Positions 12,741 to 24,335 of a stretch of DNA of 64,000 nt are shown here, piece by piece. The stretch lies in assembly GCA_036365515.1 (NCBI GenBank), contig CM070876.1:105947810-106011809 (forward strand). Reading direction: 5' to 3'. Below the pieces are notes generated by a model, which was not told the DNA's origin, searched no databases, and worked only from the letters and a program-made list of their open reading frames with translations. The position numbers and the translations under genes are program-made. Position 1 is the first letter of the stretch. Every line of letters begins with the position of its first letter. The stretch is from Torymus aiolomorphi (lineage: Eukaryota; Arthropoda; Insecta; Hymenoptera; Torymidae).

Positions 12741-13800
12741 GCCGAGTGTATATAAGCCGTGCATTTCAACCGCTCAAATGACTCTTTTTGAAGAGTCCGA
12801 ATTACAAGGCTTGACTTGTTTTTGATATCCCCTTTACAATGGGGACTCAAAATTTTATGTGAAATAGATTAATTTCGTTTTAAAGAGTGATTTAAAAACA
12901 TAAATAAACACTTAAAATTTCATGTTTCTCTATAGTATTATTGAGTCTTAGGGGAATATTGCAAAAAGTATAATTATAAATATACCCAATATTTCTCAGG
13001 CGTTGTCAAATATTGGACGAATATTGCTGCAATATTACTATCATCGATAGCCTAATCCAGCATTTGACAAAAGCAATGGAAAAACGGAAATCATGGTTTG
13101 CAGCAATGTTGCTCCATGGTTGCATCCGTATATACTAACGTTGAGGGAACATTTACGAATATGGAGAATATATCAAAGCAATATTGAGACAATATTGCTT
13201 CAATACTGAGTGCTGCTATAGGGGGATGTTCAATGGTTACAACAAAGTTAACAGAAGTCTTTGAAATTTGAATATGTCATTATTTACTAAAATAAAAGCA
13301 CCTTGAATTTTTTCAATATTTTATATTGAGCATCTTTTTTCGAGAAAAATATTCTTGAAAATCGAGTTTTTAACATAGGCTCTTATGGGAGATGAGATTG
13401 TGACCTTTGAACATAAACATCTCTTATAAAAAGTTAAAACATAAAATTAAACGACCTTCATTTAAATAGAAAAATAATAAGAGAAAAAAAACGCAGAAGG
13501 GTGTTGGTCGCTTACAAGACATTTGGAAAAGAAGTAGGTGAAAACGTAATTAAAACCCCGAGTTCGTTGGCTGTGCGAGAAGGTGCGCGGTGAGCGGCAA
13601 GTGCTCGCTGGTAGAGACGGGACGTCTCTACCTAGTCTCACCCCGCAGCATGACACTATTGAACATCCTTAACTATTCTCTTTGAGAAAGGATTCTGCTA
13701 AAGCAGTTAGCAGCGGTTTTACTTTCTTCTAGAAGAAGCTTTGTGATAGTAATTGTTTGAGTTGTTGTAAAAACATGTTATAATTGTTTTTCGAGGTGTT
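12741..13800. other. Non-coding stretch with CAATATTG-rich part
   Basis: Between about 12950 and 13210 the near-palindromic word GCAATATTG and variants recur about eight times. A similar cluster exists at 1515-1570. The rest is AT-rich with no gene seen. Confidence 0.4.
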
Positions 13801-13841
13801 AGGAATCAAAATACATGATTTTTGAAAAATGTCTACAGATG

Positions 13842-13916
13842 TATGTGCGTGCGTGTGTGGTGTGTGTGTGCGTGTGTGGTGTGTGTGTGCGTGCGCGTGC
13901 GTCGGTGCGTGCGTGC

Positions 13917-13969
<53 letters not shown>

Positions 13970-13977
13970 TGTGTGTG

Positions 13978-14034
<57 letters not shown>
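13842..14034. repeat. (GT)n / (GCGT)n microsatellite
   Basis: GT dinucleotides with interspersed GCGT steps, mixing GTGTGTGC and GTGCGTGC blocks before the pure (GT)n part. Confidence 0.95.
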
Positions 14035-14037
<3 letters not shown>

Positions 14038-14077
14038 CCTGGATCTCAGCTTCTACTCGGTCGATTTTAACCGGACA

Positions 14078-14418
14078 CACTGAAAAAAGGTTAGCACGCG
14101 AGACGTTCCCACACGAAGACAGAGGGCGCCCTTCGATTTCACGTGTATCGTATCCCGCGTGGTGCGTCTCTTGTTCCGCGCGGTGCGTCTGTTGCGCTAA
14201 ATTAGGAGCTATTTCATCCTATTTTGTGGGACAGGAGCCGCACAAGTGCGATAGCGCAGCAGATGCCCTGAAAAGGAACGAGAGCGCTCCCTTGTTAGCA
14301 CAACAGACGCACCACGCGGGGCAAAAGATGTACGTAAATATTAGGAGGTCAGACGCCCTCTGCAACGGGAATGCTGTGTACTACAGAGGGCAGCAGATGC
14401 GTTAAACATTTTTCAGTG
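14078..14418. mobile_element. MITE with CACTGAAAAA termini
   Basis: Ends CACTGAAAAAAGGTTA and, in reverse complement, CACTGAAAAATGTTTAA. The interior carries inverted copies of CAGACGCACCACGCGG and paired GCCCTCTG/CAGAGGGC blocks. 341 bp with no coding potential. CACTG ends recall CACTA/Chapaev-type elements, but I see no clear target duplication. Confidence 0.6.
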
Positions 14419-15342
14419 CAGGTCTCATTTTTTTCGCGTTATTTGTGTGATGGCGGGTCAAAAATTCGTTTTTTGATTCGCCAATGCGTTTTTGTTTTAT
14501 TTCGAATTTTCAATTTTCTCCAAACTGATTTTTGCTTTTTTTTAATGATCAGATCGAGATATTTGAATCGAATGGATAGCATTTGAAAGAGCATTAAAAT
14601 ACCTATATTTTCTAAAAAAAAAAAAAAATTTCTCTAGCTGTCACGGTTCTTTTCTTATTAACAAAAACGTGTTTTTCTTTAAGAGCTTATAACTCCTAAT
14701 CTAAACAATTAATTTTTTTGAAAAAAATCATGATAATGCAGAATATAAATAGGTATAATCTGTAAAAATTTTAGTCCATTTTGTCGAGTAGTTTTTGAGA
14801 AAAAAATTGAAATATGAAAAAGATGAGTTTTGTATGTCCAACGATTACGGGAGTAAAATTGACTTAATCACTTCGAAATTCCTTGTAGAGGTAGATTTTG
14901 GATAACTCTCAGTCGAGTTCTTTGGGCAAAATGATTAGTCCAGAAATTTCAGAAATATTTGAGGTTAAAATTTTTTTACGGTTTTTTTCAAAATCGTAAT
15001 TTCTCAATGACGACTTCATATATCACCTTAAAATTTATGACTATTTTGTATGCGATATAGGCAATACCTGTCTAAAATTTCATCCAGAGTATATGGTTAT
15101 TTTTTTAGATGTTTGATATTTAAAATTTTAGTATTTTTGAAAATGACTTTGTTGTCGTACAATATAACTACATTAAAATTGTTTTAATTTCTTTCAAATT
15201 GTGTGGAGATGTAGAGTTTTCATATTATTTATTAGAAGAGTTCTTTAGGGTAAAAGAATTCGTTTATGAATTTCAGAGATATTTGAGGTTAAAACTATTT
15301 TAGCCCTCTTTTAAAATTGATTATACGGGAACGGCTTTATGT
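14419..15342. repeat. Diverged ~330-bp tandem repeat in AT-rich DNA
   Basis: The phrase GAAATATTTGAGGTTAAAA (near 14954) recurs as GAGATATTTGAGGTTAAAA (near 15277), in both cases preceded by GAGTTCTTT and an AATTT block at similar spacing. Old satellite-like DNA with no gene. Confidence 0.45.
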
Positions 15343-16414
15343 TGTAACGCGTGCGCGAGTTAGGTAATTCGAGATTCGAATTACCCGCGCCGAGCAGGCA
15401 TGCTCACTGGGGGCGCGAGCGCGCGAGCATCCTGACCGGATTAGAACGGTCTCGCGACGCGTAATATGCCTGTCGTATACCCGCGAAGCTGCTACGGCTT
15501 TATGCGAGTCACGGCAGCCATCTTCGTGTCTGCCGTCGTGCCGTGAACTTCTCTCCAGCGTGTCTCTCGTAAGTTACCTCGTCCGCGCCGTCCTATCTTT
15601 TTAGAGTTACCGCGAGTGTAGTGGAGGCACCGAGATTATAGTGTAGACTTGTTAAAGAGACAGAGAGAGAGCGATCCCGAGCCGCGTGAGTCACACGAGA
15701 CAGCGAGCGAGGAGCCGGCAGCCAGCCCGCCTGCCGACCCAATACAGCGAGCAAGAGATAGAGAGAAAGAGAGCGCAACTGCTGTGCGAGCGACAGAGAG
15801 CGAGAGAGAGCCGAGTGCGCCGGCTGCTCCTTCTTAACGTAAGTTTTCTACTCTCCTCTTGCGGGTTTATTGTAAAGGCTCTCACGGAAATCGCCCCGTG
15901 CAAGCTTTCTGTGCCATGTATGTGCAGGCGTGTGTCAGCCCGCCGTACTTTAACACCGCGCGCGTTATTAGCAGCTTCGCCGCGCGCCGGATTGTTCGCG
16001 CGTTTGAATCTTAACTGTCGCGCGCGACCTAACTTATTATTTTAAACAGCACGTGCGTTGTGCTTGTAATTATCAGAGATTTGAATATACTGTGATATCA
16101 AGTTACTCGTCGCGTTGTTCATTACAACCTGTCCTTCTCCCGGATACCGCCGCCTCCGCGGGAAAACGACTCCGCTGGTCTTTTTCATATCTGAGCGTAG
16201 CGGCCACCCGCTTTACTCTTCGAGCGCACGCTTTTCACTCAGCGATCCAATTAGTTGGAAAGTGAAGTTCGCGTGCGATTTTCGTGTTGTTTTCGGGATT
16301 CCAGGAGGAGATCCCCGGGCAAGTCATTTTAGTCTGACACCCGCGGCACCGTGTTCTAGGGCATCGCCGGCCTGTAGCTTGTTGGGATTTTCTCCCACTA
16401 GCCATCCCGTTACA
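15343..16414 (+). repeat. LTR, plus orientation, 1072 bp
   Basis: Starts TGTAACG and ends CGTTACA, giving a 7-bp inverted terminus. It matches 18933-20002 in reverse complement nearly throughout. Just inside its right end, a segment matching the tRNA-Lys complement starts at 16417 (TGGCGTCCGACGTGGGGC). Confidence 0.88.
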
Positions 16415-16416
16415 AC

Positions 16417-16440
16417 TGGCGTCCGACGTGGGGCCCGAAC
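16417..16440 (+). other. Primer binding site, tRNA-Lys type
   Basis: TGGCGTCCGACGTGGGGCCC.. matches the complement of an animal tRNA-Lys 3' end (known to end CGTTGGGCGCCA) with about three mismatches over 24 bases. It lies two bases past the LTR. Confidence 0.65.
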
Positions 16441-16504
16441 AGCGGGTACGCGGCGGTCATATTACGCGTCGCGAGACCGTTCTAATCCGGTCATGATGCT
16501 CGCG
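16441..16504 (-). repeat. Truncated LTR piece, inverted, at a rearrangement junction
   Basis: This segment matches 19862-19924, which is LTR nucleotides ~79-141 of the minus LTR, in the same window orientation. It is cut at both ends and fused directly to the plus LTR leader at 16441. It may be the remnant of the 3' LTR of the minus element. Confidence 0.6.
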
Positions 16505-16535
16505 CGAATGAAGCACCGGGGAAGCGCCTGTGCAT

Positions 16536-17543
16536 TTAACGCCTCCCGGGCCGCCGTTCTTCTTCGAGCGCCCTTTGGAGGCGATCCTCTTCGCGCAGGA
16601 GACGACGCTGGGCCTCTTCTTTGGCCCGACGCGCCGTCTCCTCCGTCTTTTCCCTGGCTCGCCTGATCTCTTCCATGCGCTCCTGCGCACGTGCCAGACG
16701 AGCCTCCTCCTCCTTCTGCAAGGCGGCGCGGCGCAGCTTGGCGGCCCTTGCCTCTGCGGCGGCCGCGAGCTCTTCTCGCCGGCCTTGGGCCATTCCGACA
16801 CATTTGCCGGCTTGCCGCTCACCGGCCTGACCGTGGCACTGGAGAAAATCCTCCAGTGCGGCCAGGGCAGCGTCCTCCGCAGCATGCGAGGACTTGCTGA
16901 GGCGCCGCGCCTCCTCAAGGGCCTGCTCCACCGGGACCAAGGCCGCACCGACTCCATCGGTCGGTGCTCCTTTTGGGGCCTGGGTCGGAGCATCTCCTTC
17001 TTTTCCTTGCTGCCCATTTCGTGCTAACAACGACTCTTCTTCGTAGTTGCGCTGGTATTGCCGTTGTCTGGGCTGATTCTGCATCACTATCGGGTCATCA
17101 AGGAGCGTTATGAACGGGCGTGGGTTGTCTGGGTCAGTAGTGGGATCCAGAATAGTCGATCCATATTTGTTCATCAACGTTAAGTCGATGAACGCCCTTC
17201 GGGACTGCTCGCGTTTAGCAAACGCTTGCTGCTCCAACAGCTCCGGCTCTGGCACGAAATCGGCGGCGCTATAATCGCCCATAAGCCACTTGATCGCTGT
17301 CTGCATATTTACTGACTGCAGATCTGACTGCTGTAGACCAAGGTCTTGCATGGCCACGTTTATTTCCTCTTCGGGCTGTGTATAGGCCCAATTGAGTATC
17401 GCAGATTCCGCAAATTGCGATGACCTGGCCATGGTGTCAATTGGCTGTGCGCTTCCCCACGAACTTATTTTACTAGCGCGAGTAGTATCTGTATTGATGG
17501 CAGAGAGAGTTTGCCTATTCAACCCGTGAGCTAGCTTTTTCAA
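16536..17543 (-). CDS. Gag-like protein of the LTR composite
   Basis: A 335-codon open frame in GC-rich DNA with no pol downstream. The first ~180 residues are a mixed globular region (NWAYTQPEEEINVAMQDLGL, KYGSTILDPTTDPDNPRPF). Residues ~205-335 are dense in Glu, Arg and Ala and should form a coiled coil (EEARLARAQERMEEIRRARE). There is no CCHC zinc knuckle. Position after a tRNA-Lys-type primer site and leader of a minus-oriented LTR fits Gag, but sequence alone does not prove it; I do not recognise a family. The start at 17543 is the first Met of the frame. The minus LTR 3' of the ORF is reduced to the 64-bp piece at 16441-16504. Confidence 0.5.
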   Translation of the reverse strand: MKKLAHGLNRQTLSAINTDTTRASKISSWGSAQPIDTMARSSQFAESAILNWAYTQPEEEINVAMQDLGLQQSDLQSVNMQTAIKWLMGDYSAADFVPEPELLEQQAFAKREQSRRAFIDLTLMNKYGSTILDPTTDPDNPRPFITLLDDPIVMQNQPRQRQYQRNYEEESLLARNGQQGKEGDAPTQAPKGAPTDGVGAALVPVEQALEEARRLSKSSHAAEDAALAALEDFLQCHGQAGERQAGKCVGMAQGRREELAAAAEARAAKLRRAALQKEEEARLARAQERMEEIRRAREKTEETARRAKEEAQRRLLREEDRLQRALEEERRPGRR

Positions 17544-17715
17544 CGCGAACCCGGGTTATTTTCTAAGAGCTACGACGGTTGCTCTTAACCTCGATAACGC
17601 ACGAGGGTTTCCCTTATGCGGCTCTAAAAAAATAAAAGCTGTTTCTGTAATTAATTACTATTTGTAATTAATTACGCTGAACTACTCGCACTTGTAATTT
17701 TAAAATAAATATATG

Positions 17716-17991
<276 letters not shown>

Positions 17992-18062
<71 letters not shown>
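17992..18062. repeat. (TA)n microsatellite
   Basis: Pure dinucleotide run between the 144-bp duplicate and word-cluster locus C. Confidence 0.97.
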
Positions 18063-18065
<3 letters not shown>

Positions 18066-18274
18066 CATATGAACATCGACTTATGCTGACACCAATGTAT
18101 AAGACCACGTGACCTGTCTGCATAAGTGTAGTACCGTTTATACAAGTGTCTGCACAAGTCTAGCGTGACTAAAGAAATAAACTCTCTACTTATGCTGACG
18201 TCTGCATAAGTCGGTCTCTGTCTGCATAAGTCTATTTAAATTTCGGAAAGTGTCTGCATAACTAGCGTTTCATA

Positions 18275-18340
<66 letters not shown>
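18063..18340. repeat. Word-cluster locus C (GTCTGCATAAGT) with (TA)n
   Basis: The word GTCTGCATAAGT, or its relatives GTCTGCACAAGT and CTTATGCTGAC, occurs about eight times between 18078 and 18262. The shared motif appears inverted as GTGACTAAAGAAATAA at 18165-18180. A (TA)n array (about 18278-18339) follows. Located in the leader of the LTR composite. Confidence 0.7.
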
Positions 18341-18342
<2 letters not shown>

Positions 18343-18903
18343 AAAACGGACAATATCACCAAAAAACACAAAAAATAAATACAATTTTCACCTAAAAAAA
18401 TAAAAAAACAATTTTAAAGTTCGAGGGGATTTTTGCGCTCGAGTTTTTACTCTAGCGCACAGTCAACTTTTTGTTCCGAGAGTGCCTGCCGACTTTCTCT
18501 CGATTTTCTACTAACAGTCCGAGAAAAGAAAAAAAAATTTTCCAGTCGAGAAAAAAATTAATTAAAAAAAAAATTAATTATCTCTTAAAAAAAAAATTTT
18601 TGTCGTTAAAAAAAATTAATTTTTATTAAAAAAAATTTTAATTGTTAAAACCAATTACCTAACGCACAAAAATTTCGCGATCAAGATCTCTCCTCGTCGG
18701 CACTCTAGGTCGAGGGTTATTGGCTATCGCTCGCCTAACCTCTCGACCGCACTCTCGCAACAGCACGGCTGTGTCACGCACACGCACACACGCGCCTACG
18801 AGCTGCGGTCCGAAGAGCCTTTCTTTGCAGCGTATGCTCAGCTACGCTACTGAGCTTCTTCGCGCCAAGCTTCGCCGCGTATCACGTACGCGCCACGGGT
18901 CCT
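18341..18903 (-). other. Leader of the minus-oriented LTR element
   Basis: Lies between the primer site and the (TA)n arrays. A-rich and poly-purine stretches near 18530-18640 are followed by CpG-rich DNA. No conserved coding frame. Confidence 0.4.
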
Positions 18904-18918
18904 TCTCCACCCCCAAAA

Positions 18919-18930
18919 CGTTGGGCGCCA
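18919..18930 (-). other. Primer binding site, tRNA-Lys type (minus)
   Basis: CGTTGGGCGCCA on the plus strand equals the last 12 bases of animal tRNA-Lys(CTT), so the element RNA would pair with it. It is two bases from the LTR edge. Confidence 0.7.
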
Positions 18931-18932
18931 GT

Positions 18933-20002
18933 TGTAACGGGATGGTTAGTAGGGGAAAATCCCAACAAGCCACTTGCCAGCGATGCCCTAGAACACGGTG
19001 CCGGGGGTGTCAGACTAAAATGACTTTCCCGGGGATCTGCTCCTGGAATCCCGAAAACAACGCGAAGATCGCACGCGAAGTTCTCTTTCCAACTAATTGT
19101 ATCGCTGAGTGAAAAGCGCGCGCTCGAAGAGTAAAGCGCGGGGCTGCTACGCTCAGATATGAAAACGACCGGCGGTGTCGTTTTCCCGCGGAGGCGGCGG
19201 TATCCGGGAGAAGAACAGGTTGTAGTGAACAACGCGACGAGTAACTTGATATCACAGTATATTCAAATCTCTAATAATTACAAGCACAACGCACGTGCTG
19301 TTTAAAACAATAAGCTAGGTCGCGCGCGACAGTTAAGATTCAAACGCGCTAACAATCTGGCACGCGGCGATGCTGCTAATATCGCGCGCGGTGTTAAAGT
19401 ACGGTGGGCACACACCCGCACGTACATGGCACAGAAAGCTTGCAGGGGGCGATTTCCGTGCGAGCCTTTACAATAAACCCGCGTGAGGAGAGTAGAAAAC
19501 TTACGTTAAGAAGGAGTAGCCGGTGCACTCGGCTCTCTCTCGCTCTCTGTCGCTCGCACAGCAGTTGCGCTCTCTTTCTCTCTCTCTCTTGCTCGCTGTA
19601 TTGGGTCGGCAGGCGGGCTGGCTGCCGGCTCCTCGCTCGCTGTCTCGTGTCGCTCATGCGGCTCGGGATCTCTCTCTCTCTGTCTCTCTTTCACAAGTCT
19701 ACACTATAATCTCGGCGCCTCCACTACACTCGCGCTAACTCTAAAAAGATAGAACGGCGCGGACGAGGTAACTTACGAGAGACACGCTGGAGAGAAGTTC
19801 ACGACACGACGGCAGACACGAAGATGGCTGCCGTGACTCGCATAAAGCCGTAGCAGCTTCGCGGGTACGCGACGGGCATATTACGCGTCGCGAGACCGAT
19901 CTAATCCGGTCAGGATGCTCGCGCGCTCGCGCCCCCAGTGAGCATACCTGCTCGGCGCGGGTAATTCGAATCTCGAATTACCTAACTCGCGCACGCGTTA
20001 CA
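18933..20002 (-). repeat. LTR, minus orientation, 1070 bp
   Basis: Full-length reverse-complement partner of 15343-16414, ending CGCGTTACA at 20002, followed by ATGT. Confidence 0.88.
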
Positions 20003-22430
20003 ATGTATATGTGACTAGAAAGTGGAAATGACATACGCTATGCGCTATGCGCGCGTGTTTTATACCTGCTTTTATTTTGTAATAGCCATTTTTTATTTTT
20101 AAGGTTATAACCTTTTTCTTACATCGGAAATTCCAAAAAGAGCACACAAATACAGACAGGCAGACTACTAGAGACAAGTACCCAATGTGTGAAATTTTGA
20201 CGAAGAAAATATAATTTGAAGTAAAGGTTATAAAAATATAAATAAATAATATAATAATATATAATAATATAATATAATAATATAATAATATTATAATATT
20301 ATAATATAATATAATTGTATATCATATCATAATAAATATAAAAATAAATTATAATATTATAATAATTATAAACCTTATAATTATTTAAGAATTTTAAAAG
20401 GTTTTGACGATAATATTACAATCGATTATTTTATTTATTTTTCACTCATAATTTAAAAAAAAAATCAGCTATTATTTTATTCATATTTTATACATAATTT
20501 AAAAATTAATACTTTTTAATCTTCATAAATGAATTTAATTATAATTATGTCATAAATTGTTGCAAAAATTGTAAATTTTGTTATTAAAAATTAATTAAAG
20601 GAATAAGCAAATTAAGTTTGAGGTAGCCACGGGCCAATGATTTGGCAGCGGCTTTTTACTATGTAAACACCTACAACATCATACGTACGGGAAACAACTT
20701 TTTGATTTCTGGATTATATAATTTTATTGTATAAATAATATGTACTCCTGTGTAAGTAATGTATATTTATGTATAACAACCGAGATAATTCTCATTTGCA
20801 CTGACCATGCGGTCAAAACAAGTTAATAAACATCTAATCGTATCGTATATACTTTTGTACCTATTTCCGGAACTTGAACATTCAAAGCTATGATCAAAGA
20901 GACATGATTTTTATCAAAATTAGTTTATTTTGGTAATTAAGTAGTTTGGGTATTGTGATGGAAGGCTCATTAAGAAGAGTCCTGACGCACGTCTTTCTTC
21001 ACTTGTTAAAAAAAAGTACTTGTTGCAGTTTCAGTAAAACCTACGTCCCGCAACTCTAGAGTGCATCTTGTCAGTTTAACGACCATAAAAAGCCCATTCG
21101 GATAAATGCCAAGACATGGTCTCCTTATTTGTCAAAAAGATGTACCTCCTGCTGTTTTAAAAAAATCCAGGACCCGCATCCCTGGTGTGTTCCTTTGTCA
21201 GTTTAATGTCTATTTTCACCCTCTGTATGATATTTTGAAGAAAATTAAAAAATACATGAGATATACAGTTTTTTCTAAAAAACAAAAATAATTTACTTTT
21301 CAAGTGAACGTATTTTTCTGAAAAACTTCATATCCTTTTTATTTATTTTTTTTTTTTGTGATGGGAGGTGTCTACCTACCAAACCATGCATGTAAGACTA
21401 TCCTCTTTTTCCCGTAGAAAAAGATATGAGGTTAATGTAAATACTTTTGTTTACATATGTAAGTAATATACATATACATACGTGGGCGCGCACATACACA
21501 CGCAATAAATGATTTTTGGTTTTTTATTTATTTATTTAATTTATAAGTCAACGGGCTTTAGACCGAACCCAACAAAATTGTTTATACATAATACAAGAAC
21601 ATGTTTAATTAAATAGATTGATATCAAAATCAATAATTTTTAGATATTTTAATTACATAAGTATCTTTGTTGTGTGTTTTCTTTGTTTTTACTTCAGTAA
21701 ATTGATGATTAACAGTTTTTGCTATAAAAGTATCTGCTTTATCTTGACTAAGCTATTCAATAATTTCTTTTTTATAATTTTCTACATTCTGTTTTAAATA
21801 TATCATTTTATTTGTATCGGTATAATTTTGAATATTTTTTATGAAATAATTAGCCTTTTGTATAGTTTTCTCGAGATTTTTGAAGATTTTTGCGAAGTGG
21901 CATAATGCTTTACAAGTATACCTCCACCTTCTATAGCTTTCTTGTTGATGGCAGTATCAGAAAGTAAACATGTTATTACATATTATGGTTGAAAAAAACA
22001 AATATTCGAATTTCAAAACGCCTGACCCTTAAAAGGTGTCCATTTTATAACGGAAATCACCTCGCTAAACCCTTTTTCTGTGGAAGTCGTTCTTTGGGTT
22101 CCGCCAATGGCAGGAAGTTTGATAAGAATGACAATATCCTAAATCTCTTGCGTATGTGAATTTCTTGTGTCTTTGTCATCTAAGTTAATTTTTATCCTAA
22201 GAAATTGTAAATTGTACATATTTATATGCTTTTGATGCTATCATAATAATTAAATGATGATCATAATAATTAAAAATATTTGGAAGCCCAGGTTTATGAT
22301 ATTTCATACATAAATCCATCCAAAGTCTGAAATTGACAAGAAAGTATGAAAAATTGAAAAAAGCATAAAATGCATGAATGTGAAAAATTTTGTTATTCTT
22401 AACGTTATTTCTGTGTGATCATAATTGATT
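20003..22430. other. AT-rich intergenic DNA
   Basis: No gene recognised. 20220-20380 is a low-complexity (TAATA)n-like stretch able to fold on itself. A partial internal repeat, (A/G)AT(G/C)CCAGGACCCGCATCCCTGG-like text near 21160 against 21030, hints at old duplication. Short open frames have no motif. Confidence 0.45.
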
Positions 22431-22896
22431 GTTAACGGGGTTGGTAACGGGGTGAAGCTAAGGGAAGGTATACTCTCCGGGGGCGCGAAGGTAATATACG
22501 GGCGTACTATACGCCCGGGCGACTCACCGTTGTAGAGTTACCTGTAGGCCGGCAGAAGCACCTCAGCACAGGTTCCAAACAAGCGAGCCCGGCTTCCATT
22601 GTAAAAAAGCTCAGGCCGCTTTCTAATAGAGCCGGCGCTACGCTCTACCGCTGCTGCCAATTGCTGCCCGCGAACTACCGGCTGCTAGCTACGACCTAGC
22701 TTCACCTGTGCAGCCGGTCTTTCCCGCACAACGCTCGGTATAACCTCCAAGCGGTTGATGATATACTTACTCCCGCTACCGACGTTCCTCTAGGAGGCAA
22801 TGCCTGCGACTAGCTGCAGCGCTGAAAAATATATATATATACATATAATCTAGTGGGTTTCCGTCCTCCTACTTGCTCCGCTCGCCAACCCCCGTT
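22431..22896. repeat. GC-rich insert with TGGTAACGGGG inverted ends
   Basis: GGTTGGTAACGGGG at about 22440 is complemented by CCAACCCCCGTTACCA at 22886-22901, giving a ~460-bp unit in otherwise AT-rich DNA. The interior is GC-rich with a short (AT)n run near 22830. GCTCCGCTCGCCAACCCCC at its right end recurs near 23200 and 40002. Probably a small mobile element. Confidence 0.45.
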
Positions 22897-23855
22897 ACCA
22901 TAGGGCTCTCTCTGTATCTATCTTGCTGACTGTCCCTTTATCCTTGTCAATTAGTCTATTCCTTTTACTTTCTCTCTATCTCTGACTTTGTCCTACCACC
23001 TTTGCTACTACCTTTCTCTGTCGTTCTAACTCCTTTACTCTGTGTCTATATCTCTGTTTTAGTCTCTATCAATATGTCCCTTCCTCAATCGATCTGCTTA
23101 TGTCCTTATCTCTCTGTCTCTCGCTTACTAACCCTATCTGCTTCTATCACCAAAATGTTCTCTCTTTTTCTATCTCCTTGTCGATAGGTACACCCCTACT
23201 CGCTCCGCTCGTCAAGCCCCAATTAGGGTCTTTACATCTCTGTCTTTACGTCCCTGTTTCTACGGTTCTGACACTAATCTCTCTTTCTACGTCTCTGTCT
23301 TTAAGTCTCTGGCTCTACATCTTTATCTCTAATCTCTGTTTCTAGGTCCCTGTCTCTACTTCTCTGTCTCTACATTTCTGTTTCTCCGACTCTGTCTCTA
23401 CGCCTCTGTCTCAACATCTCTATCTTTACATCTGTGTATCCACGTCTCTTTCTCCACGTCTTATCCACGTCTGTCCCCACGTCTCTCCTTCCACATCTCT
23501 GTCGCCACATCTTTGTCTCTACGTCTTTGTCTCCACATCTCTGTCTTTCCGACTCTGCCTCTATGTCTTTGTCTCTCCGACTCTGTCACTACACATCTGT
23601 GTCTACATGTACGTCTCTGTCTCTACGTCACTGTTTCTACGTCTCTGTGTCCACATCTGTCTCCACGTCTCTGTCTCTCCGACTATGTCACTACGCCTCT
23701 GTGTCTCTGACTCTGTCTCTCCGACTATGTCTCTACGCCTCTGTCTCTGACTGTCTCTCGGAGTATGTCTCTACGTCTCTGTTTCTGACTCTGTCTCTCC
23801 AACTATGTCTGTATCCCTCTGTGTCTTCGACTCTCTCTCTACGTCTCTGTTAAAC
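22897..23855. repeat. CT-rich minisatellite, CTCTGTCTCTACGT units
   Basis: About 950 bases of degenerate CTCTGTCTCTACGTCTCTG units, more regular towards the right. Open frames here are Ser/Leu-rich artefacts. Confidence 0.8.
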
Positions 23856-23869
23856 GTAACTGTATAAAC

Positions 23870-24060
23870 AATGACATTATTTTGAGGGGGGCGAGGGGGC
23901 ACGAGGAGGGGCGGGGGAGGGCGAGGGGGCGCTGTGGGGGGCTCCTACTCTCAAAACATATGTAAATCATCACATTTTTCCGTTATTTTGAGGGGCGCGA
24001 GGGGGGTGAGGGGGCGTGAGGGGGAGTTAGGGGGGCTGCGACTGACACTTTTTTGAAACA
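23870..24060. repeat. G-rich repeat with TTATTTTGAGGGG lead
   Basis: Two units, each led by TTATTTTGAGGGG (23877, 23983) and followed by long G runs broken by CGA, CAC or TGA. Related units occur at 58060 and 61170. Runs of four or more G suggest G-quadruplex potential. Confidence 0.65.
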
Positions 24061-24075
24061 TCTATATAATATAGA

Positions 24076-24335
24076 TATATATATATATATATATATATTA
24101 TACATTTCTCGAAAGGGGTTTATGAAGCCCATTTTTTTATATATAGGGGTTTATCGAGCCCGATTTTGATTATGCAGCCCGGTCTTCATAATATTTCTAA
24201 ATATAGGGGTTTATGTGGCCCGACTTAGAGTCTGTAACCCCAGGGTCCATTATTTCTTTAGTCACTTGCCATAGAGAACTCTGGGCTCTAGGTACTAATA
24301 TACAGTCTTGGGCTACATAAACCCCGATAAGTGTA
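24076..24335. repeat. Word-cluster locus D (GGGGTTTATGNAGCCC)
   Basis: GGGGTTTATGAAGCCC-like words occur at 24115, 24146 and 24204, with partial copies nearby and an inverted copy (GGGCTACATAAACCCC) near 24311. The shared motif ATTATTTCTTTAGTCAC lies at 24249-24265, and a short (TA)n run at 24077-24100. Confidence 0.7.

Noticed and set aside
15593..16666. Several 60-180-codon frames inside the plus LTR and leader (mirrored at 18882-19738)
   Set aside because: They appear in both LTR copies on both strands and reflect GC content; LTRs of this kind do not encode proteins.
23434..23853. 139-codon Ser/Leu/Cys frame
   Set aside because: Translation of the CTCTGTCTCTACGT minisatellite.
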